NCBI GenBank assembly: GCA_043819345.1
Contig: JBDREX010000009.1
Location: 1-64,000 of the forward strand
Direction of reading: 5' to 3'
DNA from: CAYRDK01 sp043819345
Lineage (GTDB): Bacteria > Omnitrophota > Gorgyraeia > Velamenicoccales > Velamenicoccaceae
DNA: 64,000 nt
Shown here in pieces: positions 16,201 through 31,200 of the stretch (position 1 is its first letter; each line of letters opens with the position of its first letter). The position numbers and the translations under genes were made by a program. Under the pieces are notes generated by a model. It worked only from the letters and a program-made list of their open reading frames with translations. It ran no database searches and was not told where the DNA came from.

Positions 16201-19200
16201 TAGCGAACAAAACGCCGTATTCGGATTGAAAGAGAATCCTGATTATTTGATTTTAAAAGAGGTGAACTGGATAAAATTTCCTTTTGGAGGGAAGAAAAAC
16301 GAAAACCAAACCCAAGAGGCGGGGCATGCGAAACAATAGAAAATCTTATTTGAGAAACTTTCAAAGGAAGCTCTTTGAAAACAACAGATGAACTAAACAG
16401 CCTCTTGTTGTCAAAAAGAGTATCGTCTTGCAATAATTCCTTTGCCGCCATCACCATCTCCTGATCCTTATTCATCGTGATACAATTCGCGCGATCCACA
16501 TAATACTTGCGAAAAGGATGGTCTTCGCTTTCAAAAGGAAACCGCAACATCGGTCTCCTCATCCAATCCCCCAGATGAGTCACGCAAGACTGTTCTGTGA
16601 TGATCAAGCGGCTCAAATGCATGACCGCGGCTAAACGATAGATATCATTTGATCCAATGCGAAGAATCTTTGAATATTTATCTTTCACATGCTCGAGATC
16701 ATAAATGATCCTTGAAATCACCTGGCGTGAGTTTAAGTTCCACCTTAAACCTTGTGGCCGCAAATGATCATGATCCCCAAACCACTCCCAGCTTAAAGGT
16801 CCTTCATTTAAAATAACGACACCTTTGAATTGTCTCACAAGATCTTTCAGCTGTTCAATTCGCTCATCGATGTGGGGACGAAAATACCCCTGAGCTCCGT
16901 AGGCAAGATTCACAAAAATAGCACCTTGATCAAAAACACCCTGGTAATCTCTTTTTAACTGACTAATTTCATACTGAATACGCTGGCCAAATTTTTCCGG
17001 AGAGAAAACCACAGGAAAGTTATCTTCTGGAATACCTTCAAACCCCAACTCCCGAAACAAAACAGATGTCAACTCATAAGTAAAACCATCTTGAAGCTTC
17101 GTATATCTTGCTAAACCAAGATCTCCCACATGAGCATATATATCATTGTTGTCCACATTAAAGGAGACACTTGCATTCGATATAAGTCCATCTGACGTCG
17201 TTCGAAAATGGTTCCCCAAAATCATGCAATGATTTGGCCATGGATCTGAAAAAACCTTTTCTTGAACAAAATCACGGGGAGAAAACACCTTCACTTTTTT
17301 ACTAAAAGAGAACATCTCTCCAATAAAACTGTAAATTACAAATTCTTCCGCTTTGGGAAAGTTTCTCTCTAAGAGAGGTAATATAACCCACGAATTTATA
17401 ATCGGATAACTTAAACCCTTATGATTGTCCATCCAAACAACATTTGTAATCTCTTCGCGGCGTTTTTGATTAAACCATCCACGTAAAATATCGTCCATGA
17501 TCAACTTGACGGGTGAACTCACCCGCGAAACATCAACGGAACACCGGATAATTCTCTTTAATAACTCATAAAAAGGCCTGTCAAATTCTTTATAAAAAGG
17601 CAGGTATGTTGGGGATAAGAAAAACATAATCAAATTGCACTTGTCCGCTAAAAGAAGGTTCTGCTCAATAAACTGCGAATCGCTGATGTGATTTAAAACA
17701 TCCATGTCACAGCTAAGAACAAAATGTCCGGGGTCGTTCAATACAGCATCTATGTTGCTCATATAGAAAGCCTGATCAAAAGAACAACCGTTCCAACTCA
17801 CGATTCTATTGCTTGGACGGCCCGCTCCAAGGAACCAAAGCTTTATATCCGGATAAAGAACATTCAAAATCGATACATAGTTGGACACATGGCAAATTGC
17901 AGCGTCATAATAATGCTGTTCCACAAAAGCCTTCAGCTGATCTTGGGAATAATACCTCTCTGCGTAAGGCCTCTTTCTCCAATCTCCCTGTTTGAATTCA
18001 TACCAAGTGATCTCTGTCAAGCCAGGCTCAATCATCATATCTGACTTGAAAATCCGATGAGGCAAATAAACAGCCCTATTATCCGGATGATAGCAACAAT
18101 CTTCATGGAGTAAAATCTCCTTGCCCGTTACAACCCCATCCCTAAGGGCATCCACAATGAACGTACAAGCGCCCTGATGATGCGTACCAATCATAATTCT
18201 TTTTTTGCCCGCCTCAATCTTTAAGTATAGCGAGTTAGAAACCATAAATTTATGTTCACCTAAAATTAATTGATAAGGATAATCCTTTGTGTCACAACTA
18301 TGATGCACCAGATCAAATCCATACCGACAAACGCTGATTTTAGCATCCACATTAAACTCTCTGGCGTCAATCAACGAATCACGAAGCCTCATCGAACTGG
18401 AAACTTTCTCATCCTGAAATCCAAAGATATAAAGAAGTTCCTTTTCAAAAAGATGCTCATTATCATCTTTACTGACACATTCTATGATTTTTAGTCCAGG
18501 AATCATTTTTACCAGCTTACTTAATCCAATATGTGCACGTCCATCATCCCAGGCGACTAAACGTCCATTGAGACGGTCCAATACCTTAGGCAGCCCTTTG
18601 GCCAGGCGTTGAATAAAATGCGCTTTATCAGAATCCCAGTAATGACGCAAATTGTACGGCCGCGCGACCCCCAAAATAACATAAGCGCGCCAATGAAAAA
18701 TCCCCAGAAGTCTTCTAAAAAATCCACCTTTGATTCTTGATTCATGCCCGCCAAAAGGCGAATTGGCAAAAATACGTTTGAACTGAATACCTTTAAAAAC
18801 AGGAACACCGCTTTTGGAAACAATATTATCATGACAAACGACCTTCACACGGTCTTCCATACCAGCTGCACGCGCTAAAGCCAACGTATTGGCGCACTCC
18901 AAAGGATTGATACCAACCGCGTAAACAAACTCACACCCTGCAATGAGAGCGAGAAAAACATCAATACCCGTTCCCGGCCCTACCACAAGCGCGAATTCGC
19001 CTTCCTTAAAACAAGCGGTTTTCGTCTCCCAATACACAGCTGACAAATATTGATAATCAGCCATAAAATGTCCATACTGCAATATTCCGGAGTCAAATCC
19101 ATAGATATCTTTATCGTCTCTTCCCGTGGTTGAATAGACGGTTGGGAAAGCAGGATAAACCAGCTGAACAACAGAGTTATCCTTAATAAATATCCTGTCC

Positions 19201-22200
19201 AGGAAAGCATCCTCCGGAAACCTTTGACGGTCTGAAATCACATCCTGAGGGTCAAAGCCGCAAACCAGAGGCATACCAAAGTCGGTCGAAAATTCAAGAT
19301 ATACATACGGTTTTTGCTCTACACAATCATAGGGCCGCACTAAATTTTTTAAATTTTTGAATGTTATGTACATCTTTAACATGCTTTGCGTACAAACCCA
19401 GGGATAAACAAACTCTTCCCATGTTTCCAAACCGTTTTTATCACCAATCTTTGGAAGCTTGATATAATATGGCGTCAGGTCAAAATAGAACAACTCTTTC
19501 TTCCGCGCATATCTTACCTGCACCATCGCAAAAACATATTGAACGAACTTAAAAATCAAAGTCAGGCCGAAAGGTCTTTTAAGAATATACTTTTGAAGAC
19601 GATTAATCATCTTCTCGCAGTATTCTATTTTTCTTTCCCACGCGGATAAAAGTCCTTCGGGCAAATATGGCATAATGCCAATCAAGTGATCTCTTTGATC
19701 ATAAACAAGCTCAAATTCTCTTACCGAACCTAACTCGTTATGCAGGACTTCCCAGCCAACAGGCGGTTTGTTCAATCTATAGCGCCTCGGTGTACGTATC
19801 CTATGGGCATACCCGGCTAATCCATACATATCCGATTCCCCCATAAACGACGTTTGAGAAAGATTCAATGCCTTTAGAAACTCATAGACCGGCATATCTT
19901 GAACTTTTTCTAAAACAGAATCTAAGTGCGTATATGGATTATTTGTCTTAAAAATGCTTCTTAAAGATGCCCCTATAGGGCTTGATGAGAATAGAAAATA
20001 CCACGATAAACTTTCAATAAAACATCTGCTTTTGCTTCCGTTCTCAGTATCCGCTGGTTTTCCAGCAGGTTTACCACCGTCCTCGGGCTCCTGGGTTACG
20101 GGTTCTTCAGCCGCAGGCTCATCGCTTGCCTCTCCAGTATTAGGATCACTTGGCTCAACAACAGGCACGTTGCTATCCTCTGGTACGGAAGGCTCTTCAA
20201 TAACCGGCTCCTCTGCAACCCCAGGAATCACAATCACAGTCTTGTTTACCGCGCCAAACCTATCCCTGACTTCACAAACAATATTACGCTCTGAAGTACT
20301 TAGATTAGCAGGGATCAGAATAAAATTGTCCCCTGAATATCCGGACCACGTACCATCGCTATCAATATCCCATCGATATTCCAACAAACCATCCCATGTC
20401 GTTGTTAAATCAGCATCTGTCGCCGCAACGGATATTTTTAACGCTTCTCCGTCGGCTTCAACGACATGATTTGTAATTGAGGGCGCGTGATTATAGGTAT
20501 TAACCCAAACATCCCTCGTTGCCTGTGATTTATAGCCATTCTGATCCTCCACCTCAAGGCGAATACGCCGATGCCTGGAAGCAGGGCTAACTTTCTCAGA
20601 AAACCTATCAAAAATCCATAACAAATCATTATGCACTGAATATACATAATTACCTGATACATAAATACCGTATTCATCCATTTTTGTGTCTATATTTCTA
20701 TACTCATAGGCCAAAACTGGAATAGCCGGATCAGCAATGTCAAAAACTTGTAAACCCAATCTTGTATCACCGATATAGGCGTAATGATCGCAGATTTGAA
20801 TATTATTGTGCAGTAAATTCCAATTTTTATAATTGGCAATACAGGCAGGCTGATTCGGATCGGCAATATCAACAACATATAAACCCATTCTCTGAGCGGT
20901 TAAATAAGCATAATGATCCGCAACATGGACATCCGTCACAACAAAACTACCGTCATCAACAGAAAAGTGGCCGCGGGGATAAGGCGAGGAGACATCTGAA
21001 ATATCAATAATTTGCATACCACCAGTACTACAAGCAGCATAAGCATAATCACCGTCAACGAATATCCCATAGGCGGCTCGAGACGTTTTACAATGCCCCA
21101 TTAAAACAGGATGTAATGGATTAGAAATATCCAGGATGGATACACCATCAGAAAATTGGGCTAAATAAGCATAGGAGCCGCGAAGACAAACATCCTTAAC
21201 ATTATAACCATAGCTGGCAACAATCTTGGGCGCCTGAGGAACAGAAATATCAACAATCTGTAATCCTTTGGCGCTATCAGCGACATAAGCATGGCGGCTC
21301 GATACGAAAACACCACAGGCCTGGCTTGGCATCGGACACGTAGAAACTAAAACCGGTTTTGTTTTGTCTGAAATATCCACAATTATCAAACCAGTATTTT
21401 TGGACGCAATATAAGCGTAATCACCATCAACATACAATCTTTCGGCGTCTCCTTCAAAACTAAATTCACTCACTAAAGATAAGGCCAATGGGAGTTTATA
21501 AATATGTTGGGGCCGCATATCACCACCCTCATATTCCCAAACACCATCATCATCAAAATCCCACCTCCATACCAAATCAACGGCAGAATCTTTATCATCA
21601 TAGCTGTTGGAAGCATCACAGGTGATAGCAAAAGTAGAAGATTCACAATGTTGGTTCTCCGGCGAGACGGTAAAAAACGCGTAAGGCGCGATATTGACAG
21701 CAAAAACACGGATTTCCTCTAAAGCCGTATGCGTTAAACCTTGGGTATCTTTCATCTGGCAACGTATCTTTTTGCTTCCGCCTTGCATATATTGATGGTG
21801 AACGACAAATTCATTTGAGAAAACCGTATCCCAGCCATCAGGGCTATTGATATCGGTACCTTCCCAATCAAAATCCCATCTTACCTGAAGCGTCTCCTGT
21901 TTGTCTTCCATATCGGAACTCAAAGAAGCGTCAAACTCATAATTCGTGTCAATACTCCCGCGTGAAGGTTTAATCACAAAACTGGCTAACGGATGCGCAT
22001 TTTGACAAACACTACCTTGAATAATTATCTTATCGTGCGCATAGGAAAGCTCTTTGTTTCCGGCTGAGTTAACCCCCCTCACTTCAACTTCATATTCTCC
22101 CGGCGGTAGAGATGGCAAAACAAATGTAAACCCTTCCAACCCGCTGTCAAAAGCGCCATCAACAGAATCAGCCAGGCACCATGGGCTTGTATAGCCTGGG

Positions 22201-25200
22201 TTTCTGAAACGATACTCAACACGCTCTATATAATTTAAAGTCACATCTCCATAAATCAACTTCGCGTTCTTTAAAGCCATATCCCTACACTCACCACGGT
22301 AGACAACCGAATTGCCCCGTTCTATAACTAAAGAAAATGTATCCGGATAAGTATCCAGGGGATCCAATATGCCGTCGCCATCCTCATCACGCCAGCCGAT
22401 TTGGCCGCGATGATAAGGATCAATAGGCCCGGAATAATACATAACACTTGGAAAACTTTCCCCTCTTCCATCGAAATAGCCTCTCATTTCTTTATCCTGA
22501 TAGAAAGAATTCGCGTTGACAACATTCAGATATCCAAACCTATTTAAAGGGCTCTTGCCTTCTTTGATACCTGTTTCTTCGGGCCCCTGGTCACAAGCAC
22601 CAAAAATATGCCAGCTTTCATGATTAACAATCAACGGATGCCTGCCGTATATACGCGTGCTTGGCCCGAAAGAGTTTGCATCAGCACCACCTGTATTACT
22701 GTTATATTCCAACACCATATAAGCCCATTGCGTCCCATAATCCGCTCTCAACTTATTAACACACACTCTCTCATCAGCCGGCTTAACTTCAGGGATACCA
22801 TCTTTAGCTTCTTTTATAAAAGTAAAAGTGATTTTCGCATTAGGCTCTTCATCAATCATGGCTTCAAGCGCTTCACAGAAGAGGCAAAAATCATAATCCA
22901 TATCTTCTTTTACCCATTCACCCAGGTTGCCTTTTAAGAAAAATATTCCAACGGCAATATCTCCTGCCATATAAAGAGATGTGCCTAATTCTTCTGCGCC
23001 ATAAAATGATTTCTTTAAACCAGGATTATTAAATGAAAATGTTGTATGCTCTTTCGCCTTTACTCCTTTATACAGCCGTCGATTCCAAAATGTAACACCA
23101 TCCCTGACAGATTCATCCAAAGGTAAAGCATCCGTATCCAGCTTGTCAAATGAAACCTGCTTAACAAAACCAAAACTTTGAATTGCCTTAAAAAGAGGAG
23201 GAAATACTTCCGCGATAAAAACCTTCGGAGGAAAAATCGCTCTGATTCTAACCTGATTCTGCTCTAACACCTCCCTTGCCTTCCACATCTCAGGAACCGA
23301 ATGACTGGACAGAACAATAATCGCTTCTCGGTTTGATTGCGACACGCTTCTCTGAGAAGTGGCTGAAAACCGCATAGACTGGCCGGAAGCCTTAACCGCA
23401 TCAAATTGACTAAATGTAATAACAAAAACCATCAATAACGCAATAATAATTTTTCTAATTTCTTTTAAATGAGACAGTAGTGGGCTGGATAAACAGCAGA
23501 GTAATCTTACAGGAAAAACAAAAGAAACGCGATTTTCCGGCGGAGCATGCGCGCTAAAACAAAACTGCGTCTGTTCAGGCTTGCGATTTGCAATAGGGCT
23601 TGAAAAAGAATCACCCTCTTCAGTCCATGGCTCATAAATCACGATGTCAGCCGTCTTTTTATCCTGATCCCAGCCAAAATAGCGATAGATAATGTTATCC
23701 CACAACGAAGAAACCAAAAGCGACTGGCCAGGAATTCTTCTATCAAACTGCGGATTCAATAGATAATACCATCTCAACCTTTCATCCACCTCTTTAAAAA
23801 CTCTGATTTCCGTATACTCTGATAAATGTGGGAATAAAGAAGAACTCCATCCTCCACTAAACAAAATAAGCTTTATGCCGGTCTTTTTAAGGAACTCCAT
23901 TGACAAGTCAGATCTCAAACAATCATCACCATCTAACAAGAAAATATTCTCTGAATGGACGCCTGCGATCCCTTTTTTCTTAATCATTCTCGCCAGATAA
24001 CTTTTACCGCACCCAAGCCTACCCGAGAACGACACAATCACGGATTTACCAGACATAATTTTTTCTTTAATCAAGCGCGCTAGTTCCAATAAACCATTCT
24101 CTATAGAATAATATTTTTTCTTTTCGCAATCCGTCAAAGGCCGCGCGTAAGGATGAATCTCCATTTTTAGATTCATTGAGCGGTCGTAAACAGTAAAAAA
24201 ATCTTTGGATTGCTTAAACCTTAATAAAAGTTCAATCTGCTCAATTTGATCAATAAGCTTACATAGCTTTTCTATAGAATAGCTCCTGCTCGCATCAGGA
24301 CTAATTTCATTAAGATAGCTACTCAATAACTTTTGTAGTGTCCGTTTTCTTTTTGAGACATGTAAAAGAACTCCAACGGTGATGCCAATGAATACCGACA
24401 AAATCATCAAAGGAACATAGTGGATAATAGGTGAAGAAGCCTTAACAGAATGTTTTTGCACAAGATAAATATGACCTCCTATATCCTTGCGCGGCAAGTC
24501 TTGACTTAAATCAATCACGCCTGTTTCTGTGAATAAGCGCGGCAATGTACCCACCCATGTTTTTGTGATATCCCAGCAACGGCTATTATCCGCGTCCACA
24601 TCAAACAAAAACGGCACACCCCAAACAACCTGAGCATCGTCAAAAAGAAATAATCCCTTTTTCTTTAAAATTCTCATGGCGGATTTAAAGACTTCATCCT
24701 TCAGGCGGTTAAGAGGATTAATAGACAATAAAAGATTCATCGCGATCACCATATCAAAGCTTTGAGCTTTTAACTCATGCATGTAACAAATATTGCCTTG
24801 CGCGAAGTGTACGCTTTTTAGGATCTCATCTGTTAAGGGGATCTCGCACACAAGCGCTGATTCACCATAAATCTGAACCCCTTGATGAATAACCGGCCGG
24901 ATGTTCAAAGCCTGAGCCATATATTTCACATACTCAATCGCATCTTTATCATCAGCAAACTCGAAAAGCTGCACATATCTTTCTTGCGGATGGCTCACAA
25001 CAATACAAATACTTTTTGTGTCCTTTGCCATCTCTACATACTCGGCATTTACATCATAAACAACAATATCGGCTGTTTTCCCTAAAGCATGAAAATGAGC
25101 CAATAACTCAAAAGGAGTAGATGTTTCCTGAAAAGCCCCCATCCTAATACCCGCACCCCAATACAAAACTTTAAAATGAGTCTTTTTTGGAAAAGCCTTT

Positions 25201-28200
25201 ATTAATTCAGAAATTGCTTTTCTATATAACTCTCTATTTTTTCCAAAAGCATTCGAATCGTCTTCTCTTTCTTTACTCATTTCGTAATACGGATTCTGCC
25301 GGCGATAATATCGTTCTTCAGCTGAAATCGGATAGATGTAGGGATTTGGCCTAAAACCGGGTTTACGGACATCCAAATTAAACTGCTTCCATACATTTTT
25401 ACGCAAAGAGACAACCGTCATTTTGAGCCCTCTTGCAATAATTTCCTCCTGATGATGCGTCAAATATTCATCAAACGCTAATGCAAATAATATTTCTTCC
25501 ACAACAGGGTTTACCTGTTTTAAAGCTATATCCGCCAAATAATTATAAAAGAAATCAACGCCATGTACCTTTCGTATTATTACGCGGCAAGAATACAGCG
25601 CCCATAACGCATCATTTATGCCTTCGCCGGCCATTTTTAAAAGCATTGCCGGATCCTTCATGTCTTTCAAAAATACGAGCAAATCGCGCTTTGCCTCGCT
25701 GTCCCCGGATAAAGCAATCTTAACAAACGGCCACATAGGGCGCATATCTTCCCTCCCCAAAAGCCGGCTGATTGCAATAGCAACATTTAAATTATCCGGG
25801 TCTTCTGTCATAAAGGCTTCATTATAATAAAGGCACTCATACAAATAATAGGCTTCTGGTGCGTCTTTCTCTATGTCTAAAGCCTGTGAACGTTCATTGA
25901 TCGTTTTTGACCTAGCCGTCTCAAGAGGACTGGATTGAAAATCCGACAGCTTCTGAATCTCCTCAATAACCGCATAAACATTATTCAAGCCTGACGCCTT
26001 TTTAACAAATAAGTCAAGATAAGCACATTCCTCTTGGCTTAGTTCCTTCTTAAAAGAAGAAATAAAATCAAACTTCATAAAGAACGTATTGTCCCATTTG
26101 GCATAGCTGCTAAATTGAGGAAAAGACTCAAGAACATCAACAAGAGAATAAAGCTGCTGCTTGATAAATCTTGCCACGATAGAAACGTCCAACTGCAATT
26201 CATTGTGCAACTGACACACATAGCCAGTGACCCAACCAGAGACAAAAGAAGCATCCGGGCTAGCCTCCTTAGGTGCATATATTCTCGCCAGAATCTTCGT
26301 ATTACCTAAAAGAAGAGCCAAATCAACTCTATGCATTCCTTTTATCACAAAATATGAGTCATCCGGCAACCTTAGCACTTCAATAGGAAATTCTTGCGAA
26401 AAATCCTGCCAACTTTTCTTTTCGTCTTGCATGCTTTTTAGAATGCTAAAATATTTAAACATAAACACCGGGTGCATCCGTCTCATTTTTGAAATATCAA
26501 TCTCTTCTAATTCCTTCTCACTAACCCACCATATATCTTCTGATTGTAAATTCTTAGCTGCTTCAATAAATGGTCGATATCCTGCTTCAGAATACAGCCT
26601 ATTTATTTTTTTAAGCGCTAGAGCCCGCAAAATTAGTAAATTAACAACTGCCGGCACAGAATTAATAGCGCTAAGTCTGCGCTGAGCTAAATGAACAACT
26701 CTAAACAAAAGCTCATTGATACCAATCAAAGTTCTTCGATCCTCTATCAGCGTATCTATCACAAGATAGTTATCTTCTTGATAAAAATCTCTAATGATGG
26801 CTGGATTATTCCCAACCGGCGAAGACACGCCCATCTGATGCATTACATCAACCAAAGCATTTTTGGCACCCTGGGGCCTGGCTAAATAAGGGCTTTTAAT
26901 AATCCTATAAGCATGGCTTGCCATAAACTGCTCAAACAAAGGCTTTTCATGCCATTGGCTTAATTCAGATGCTGTTAAAAAAGCATGGGAGACAATCCGT
27001 CCATTTTCCCAATGGCCTCCTGATACAGGAATCATATCCCCCCAGCGATTCAAAAGATCACGGTCTCCCACAAGAATACTTCCCCCCATGCGCACAAGGT
27101 CAATTGACGCAGCGATACAATCTATAGCCATCTGCCAACACCCTCCCACACAATAGTTTAAACCCGGTTCATCATAATCTCCCAAAGTTACGGCCACTAA
27201 TTTTCCACGATTATCCAACAAATATTGATAAGACTTTTCCAAAAAGAGAGTACTCTTTTGCTCAAACATATTCTTATAAAGATTCTTATAGTAAAACTGA
27301 AAGGGTTCATACTGATATGGTATATTCCAGGGATAGAAGACATTTTCTCTGAGCCAATCATTGTAGCCTTCAAAAAGAAAATAAATCCTTTGATTCTTTG
27401 TCTGCCAGGCATATTCAATCGCCCGGTCAAAAACCCGTCTTGCCAAAGAAAAGTCTCCGTTGTCCTGAATTTCCTCAATCAAGTCAATGCGATAGACATC
27501 AAAACCGAACTCATCTATCAGATATTTGATACGGTTAAAAAACACTTCTTCCCAATAAAACTTGCCGTCGCTCCTGCGGGCCCAAAGACGCGGTTTAAGC
27601 TGATCCTGCGATTCCGGCCGCAAACGCACAAAAACCTTCTGCGCATTCGTCGGATAAAAGATAACACCTCCAAAACATCTATGTTTCAAAATCTCCCAAT
27701 CATCACCTTCAACCGGCTCATGCTCAAAAAACTGATAATTATCATCTGTTAAAACCTCCGGAGAACACCAGATAAACGCATCCCCACAAACACGCCGGCT
27801 TGAAAAAAGCCGCTTTCCTTGCGCCCGCGTCACCAAAATAGCTTCCTGAAGAACCTCCTTAGAAACATAATAAGACAGAGACTCATCTGAAAAATCAATA
27901 AACCTGGGTGAAAAACGGTTACCCAGCCCTTCGCGCTGATAAATATCAACATTTTTATATCTACTGATCTGCTGTTTCGTATGAAACCCAATCCCCGCCA
28001 CAATTATATTTTTTCCTGCCCTCAGCCGAGCAAAAATACGGTAAGGATTCCCCTCATCCTCCCGGCCAAAACTCTCCGCCTCTACCACATCAAAAACAGT
28101 CCTATCCACCCCAAAACGCTCCAACTCACCTTGTAAAAAACCAACAAGATCCCTATCTTTAACTACACCATTTTTAATTCCCTCATAGTTAACTCCATCT

Positions 28201-31200
28201 ACAAGCCGCGACAAATATGACGACCCCATGATGCCAAAAAAATACGGCGTAAAATTCAGCTCAACTCCTTCAAAAGCTTTAATCATCCCGATAAGATTCC
28301 TTCTCATCAAAGCCTTATCAATAATAACCTTTCCCTGGCGATTTTGATCAACCAACACTCTGCCATCTTTTTCAGCAACTCTTGCCCCCCAGCTCAAGAG
28401 CGGACAAATCAATACGAGCCCCAAATTATGGCCTATCTCATATTCCGCATTTCTATTCTTTATAATCCAAACTAACGAATTGTTTTGTTGGCCAACATCC
28501 ATATAAGGATTCCTCGGGTCAGATATCCAATGCCTTCCATTTAATAAAAACTTATAAAAGCATATCCCTGTCTGCGCCGGCATTTTCACACAAAAAATAC
28601 CTTTCTCTTCTTCTTCCATTTCAAGAGGTTTCCAACCGTTCATATTGGTTAACACCTCTATTCTGTTAAAAGAATTACCGGGCTCAACTCGATATCTAAA
28701 CACCAAAGATTGCTCCTGAATACATACAAAAGGTTTCTTACATTTTAGAGGAGATCTCACTTTTTCTGTATTTTTTACGACTGGACTGGAAGACTTACCG
28801 GTAGATGATGACTCCAAAGGAAATAATAATAACTGTTCATATCTAGGCAGGATAAAATGGCGAAGGCTAACTTTCGGGGCAAAATAATACTCAGCTGGCG
28901 GCGCTTTATTCTCTGAGCCGACCCAATCCATCAACAAATGAACAGATATTCCTCCTGTTTGATCTAGAGGCCATATTGGCAGATCTGCCATTTTCAAACA
29001 GCTAATATCCAAAACCCCAAAAAGTTGCCCATCTAATTGTTGCTTAAACATTGTTACATGGTGATATCTGGCCATTTGATCTATAAAAGGCCTAAGTTTA
29101 TTTTTCTTTCCTTTCTTACGGCTTTTCAATATTACATCAATAGCCTTTTCCCATTCCAGTTCACACCCTATGCGCATAGCAAAAAGAAGAAGGTCTCTTT
29201 TGATTTGATCTAAATTTTTTTCAAGAATACGGCCCACTTCCTGTGATGCGTCAAATTCTTCAAGCCAGTCAACAACAGGTGGCGCATCAAAAAACAAACC
29301 GTGCCTCATAAGCCACTCCCGCAGCTCCACCCCATTAATCATCGAACACTTCAAGTCAACCTCAAGCCCTAAATCAAGGAAAACTTTTCTAACACTGGCT
29401 ATAAGAGGAGAACTCACAATCCCCTTTTTAAAAAGAAATCTAAAATTCAATTTTCCCTCAATATAAAAATTCGCTGGAAGAATAAGGCTGCTGCCAAAAT
29501 GATTATTCAGCAAATTCACTTCCAAAGAAGCAACGGTCTGCGCGTTTATAAACCGATCAACGTTTATGCCAGATATTAAAGGTGAAAATAATCGCATTGG
29601 CTCAAAATTAAACTCAACTTCCGCGCAACTATTAAGAGAAAAAATATCACAATATATTTGAGCCAGAATAGAATCGCTCTCAATCAATGGATGAGAAAGA
29701 AAAAACAACTCGCCGCTTTTACCGTGTTTTTCTAATGAAAAGACGCCAAAACCCAAAAAGAGACCAGGTTGCTCAAAAGACACGTTTTTCTCTCCTTGCA
29801 TTAATTCAGCGCAGAAATATAGCTTATTTTTTAAAGACAACATCTTTTGTCCAAAAGAAAACGGGACCAAGCTGAATAATGAACGAAACATCTCTCGCGT
29901 ATGAAAAGAGTTTTCAAAGTAAAAATGCCTTACCCAATAATCACTATGGGCCTTCAGAGAAATCGAGAAACTCTGGCCTTTTCCTATCCAGCCTCTTTCA
30001 TAAAAGGCAGCCAAAACCGGAGAGTTTAAATTTTGAGCGCCTTTAATCAAAAAATAAAGCGAAAAAGGCCCAAAGAGCCCCTTAATCAAACTGTCAATAA
30101 CAGGACTCGAACCGCTCATACAAGGATACTTTTTGACCAATTCAGCCCTAATAAGCGCAATGCCTTCGGCGAAAACATCTTTTCGAAAAGGCGCCACATT
30201 TAAGATTAGCCCCTTTAAACCCTTTTGCTGCATAGCAGGCTTAACAACTTCCAATAAATCACTATACAATGGCCTTTTTTCATCGGACAAAGAAATTCCT
30301 GTTTTTTTAACATCCCCGGAAACAGCTATTTCACAGATAACATCCACAATATGCGCTGGCAACAAACCAATGCTCCCTAGCATCCTCAAAGTAAAAATAA
30401 ACTCTGATGGAACTTCTCCTGCCCCCATACCGCTCACAAGCTCTCTGATAATCGTAAAAAACGATATTTTAGAAACATTTTCTTTTTCCTTCAAAAGTGC
30501 TTCAAGAATCAAGTTTAGATTCTTAACGGTAGCGACATAATTTCCCGCATGAGTAGCCATATGATTCAACGCACCCAGGAAATGGTCTCCTATAACCTGT
30601 CCTTGATACACTAAAAATAGTTCAGTCATCTGCTTAAAAAGCAAATGATCTGGACACGCCAAAATCATATAGTTTTGTATCCCAAATCCAATTACTTCAC
30701 TTAAATCTTCTTTGATGTCATCGCTGGCTTCTTCATCCCAGCAAGCAAAAAGAATAACAAAAATCTCAGGAAATAATTCTATGGCATCAGCTATACGCCT
30801 GCCCATAATTATTCTTTCTGGACTACCTTTTGCTTTAAAAAATGCCCTCCATAAAGTATTGAAAACATCTGCTGCCTTCTGTGTCTGACCAATTGTCTCA
30901 AAGTAATTTTTAAAGGGGCAGATGGAATCTAAAGACCCCCCATAAAAAGACTCCGCTTTCTCCAGGGCTACTTCAAGGTTCCGCAGCTGAAAAGCATTTT
31001 GAGCCAATACAATTCCCTCAACCAACAGATTCACATCGAAAACAGGCTCAACTACAGCCCTCGACAGAGCCTGTTCTATTAAAACACTCAGACAATCCCT
31101 CATATAAATATGTTTTTCAACAAGATACATTTTACAAAGCTTATCAAAACACAAAGGCTGTGTTTCGACGACAGATAAAATTTGGTCTAAGATATCCTCT

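Noticed and set aside
19954..20469. Plus-strand open frame of 171 codons, Ser/Gly/Thr-rich
   Set aside because: It is the antisense of the Pro/Glu-rich linker and PKD region of the giant protein; its low-complexity composition comes from the GAA/CCN codons on the other strand. No ribosome binding site or domain.
30093..30120. Minus-strand GGTTCGAGTCC, like a tRNA T-loop
   Set aside because: The flanking bases do not form a T-stem, there is no acceptor or anticodon arm, and the bases encode the tag Gly-Ser-Ser-Pro-Val in frame.
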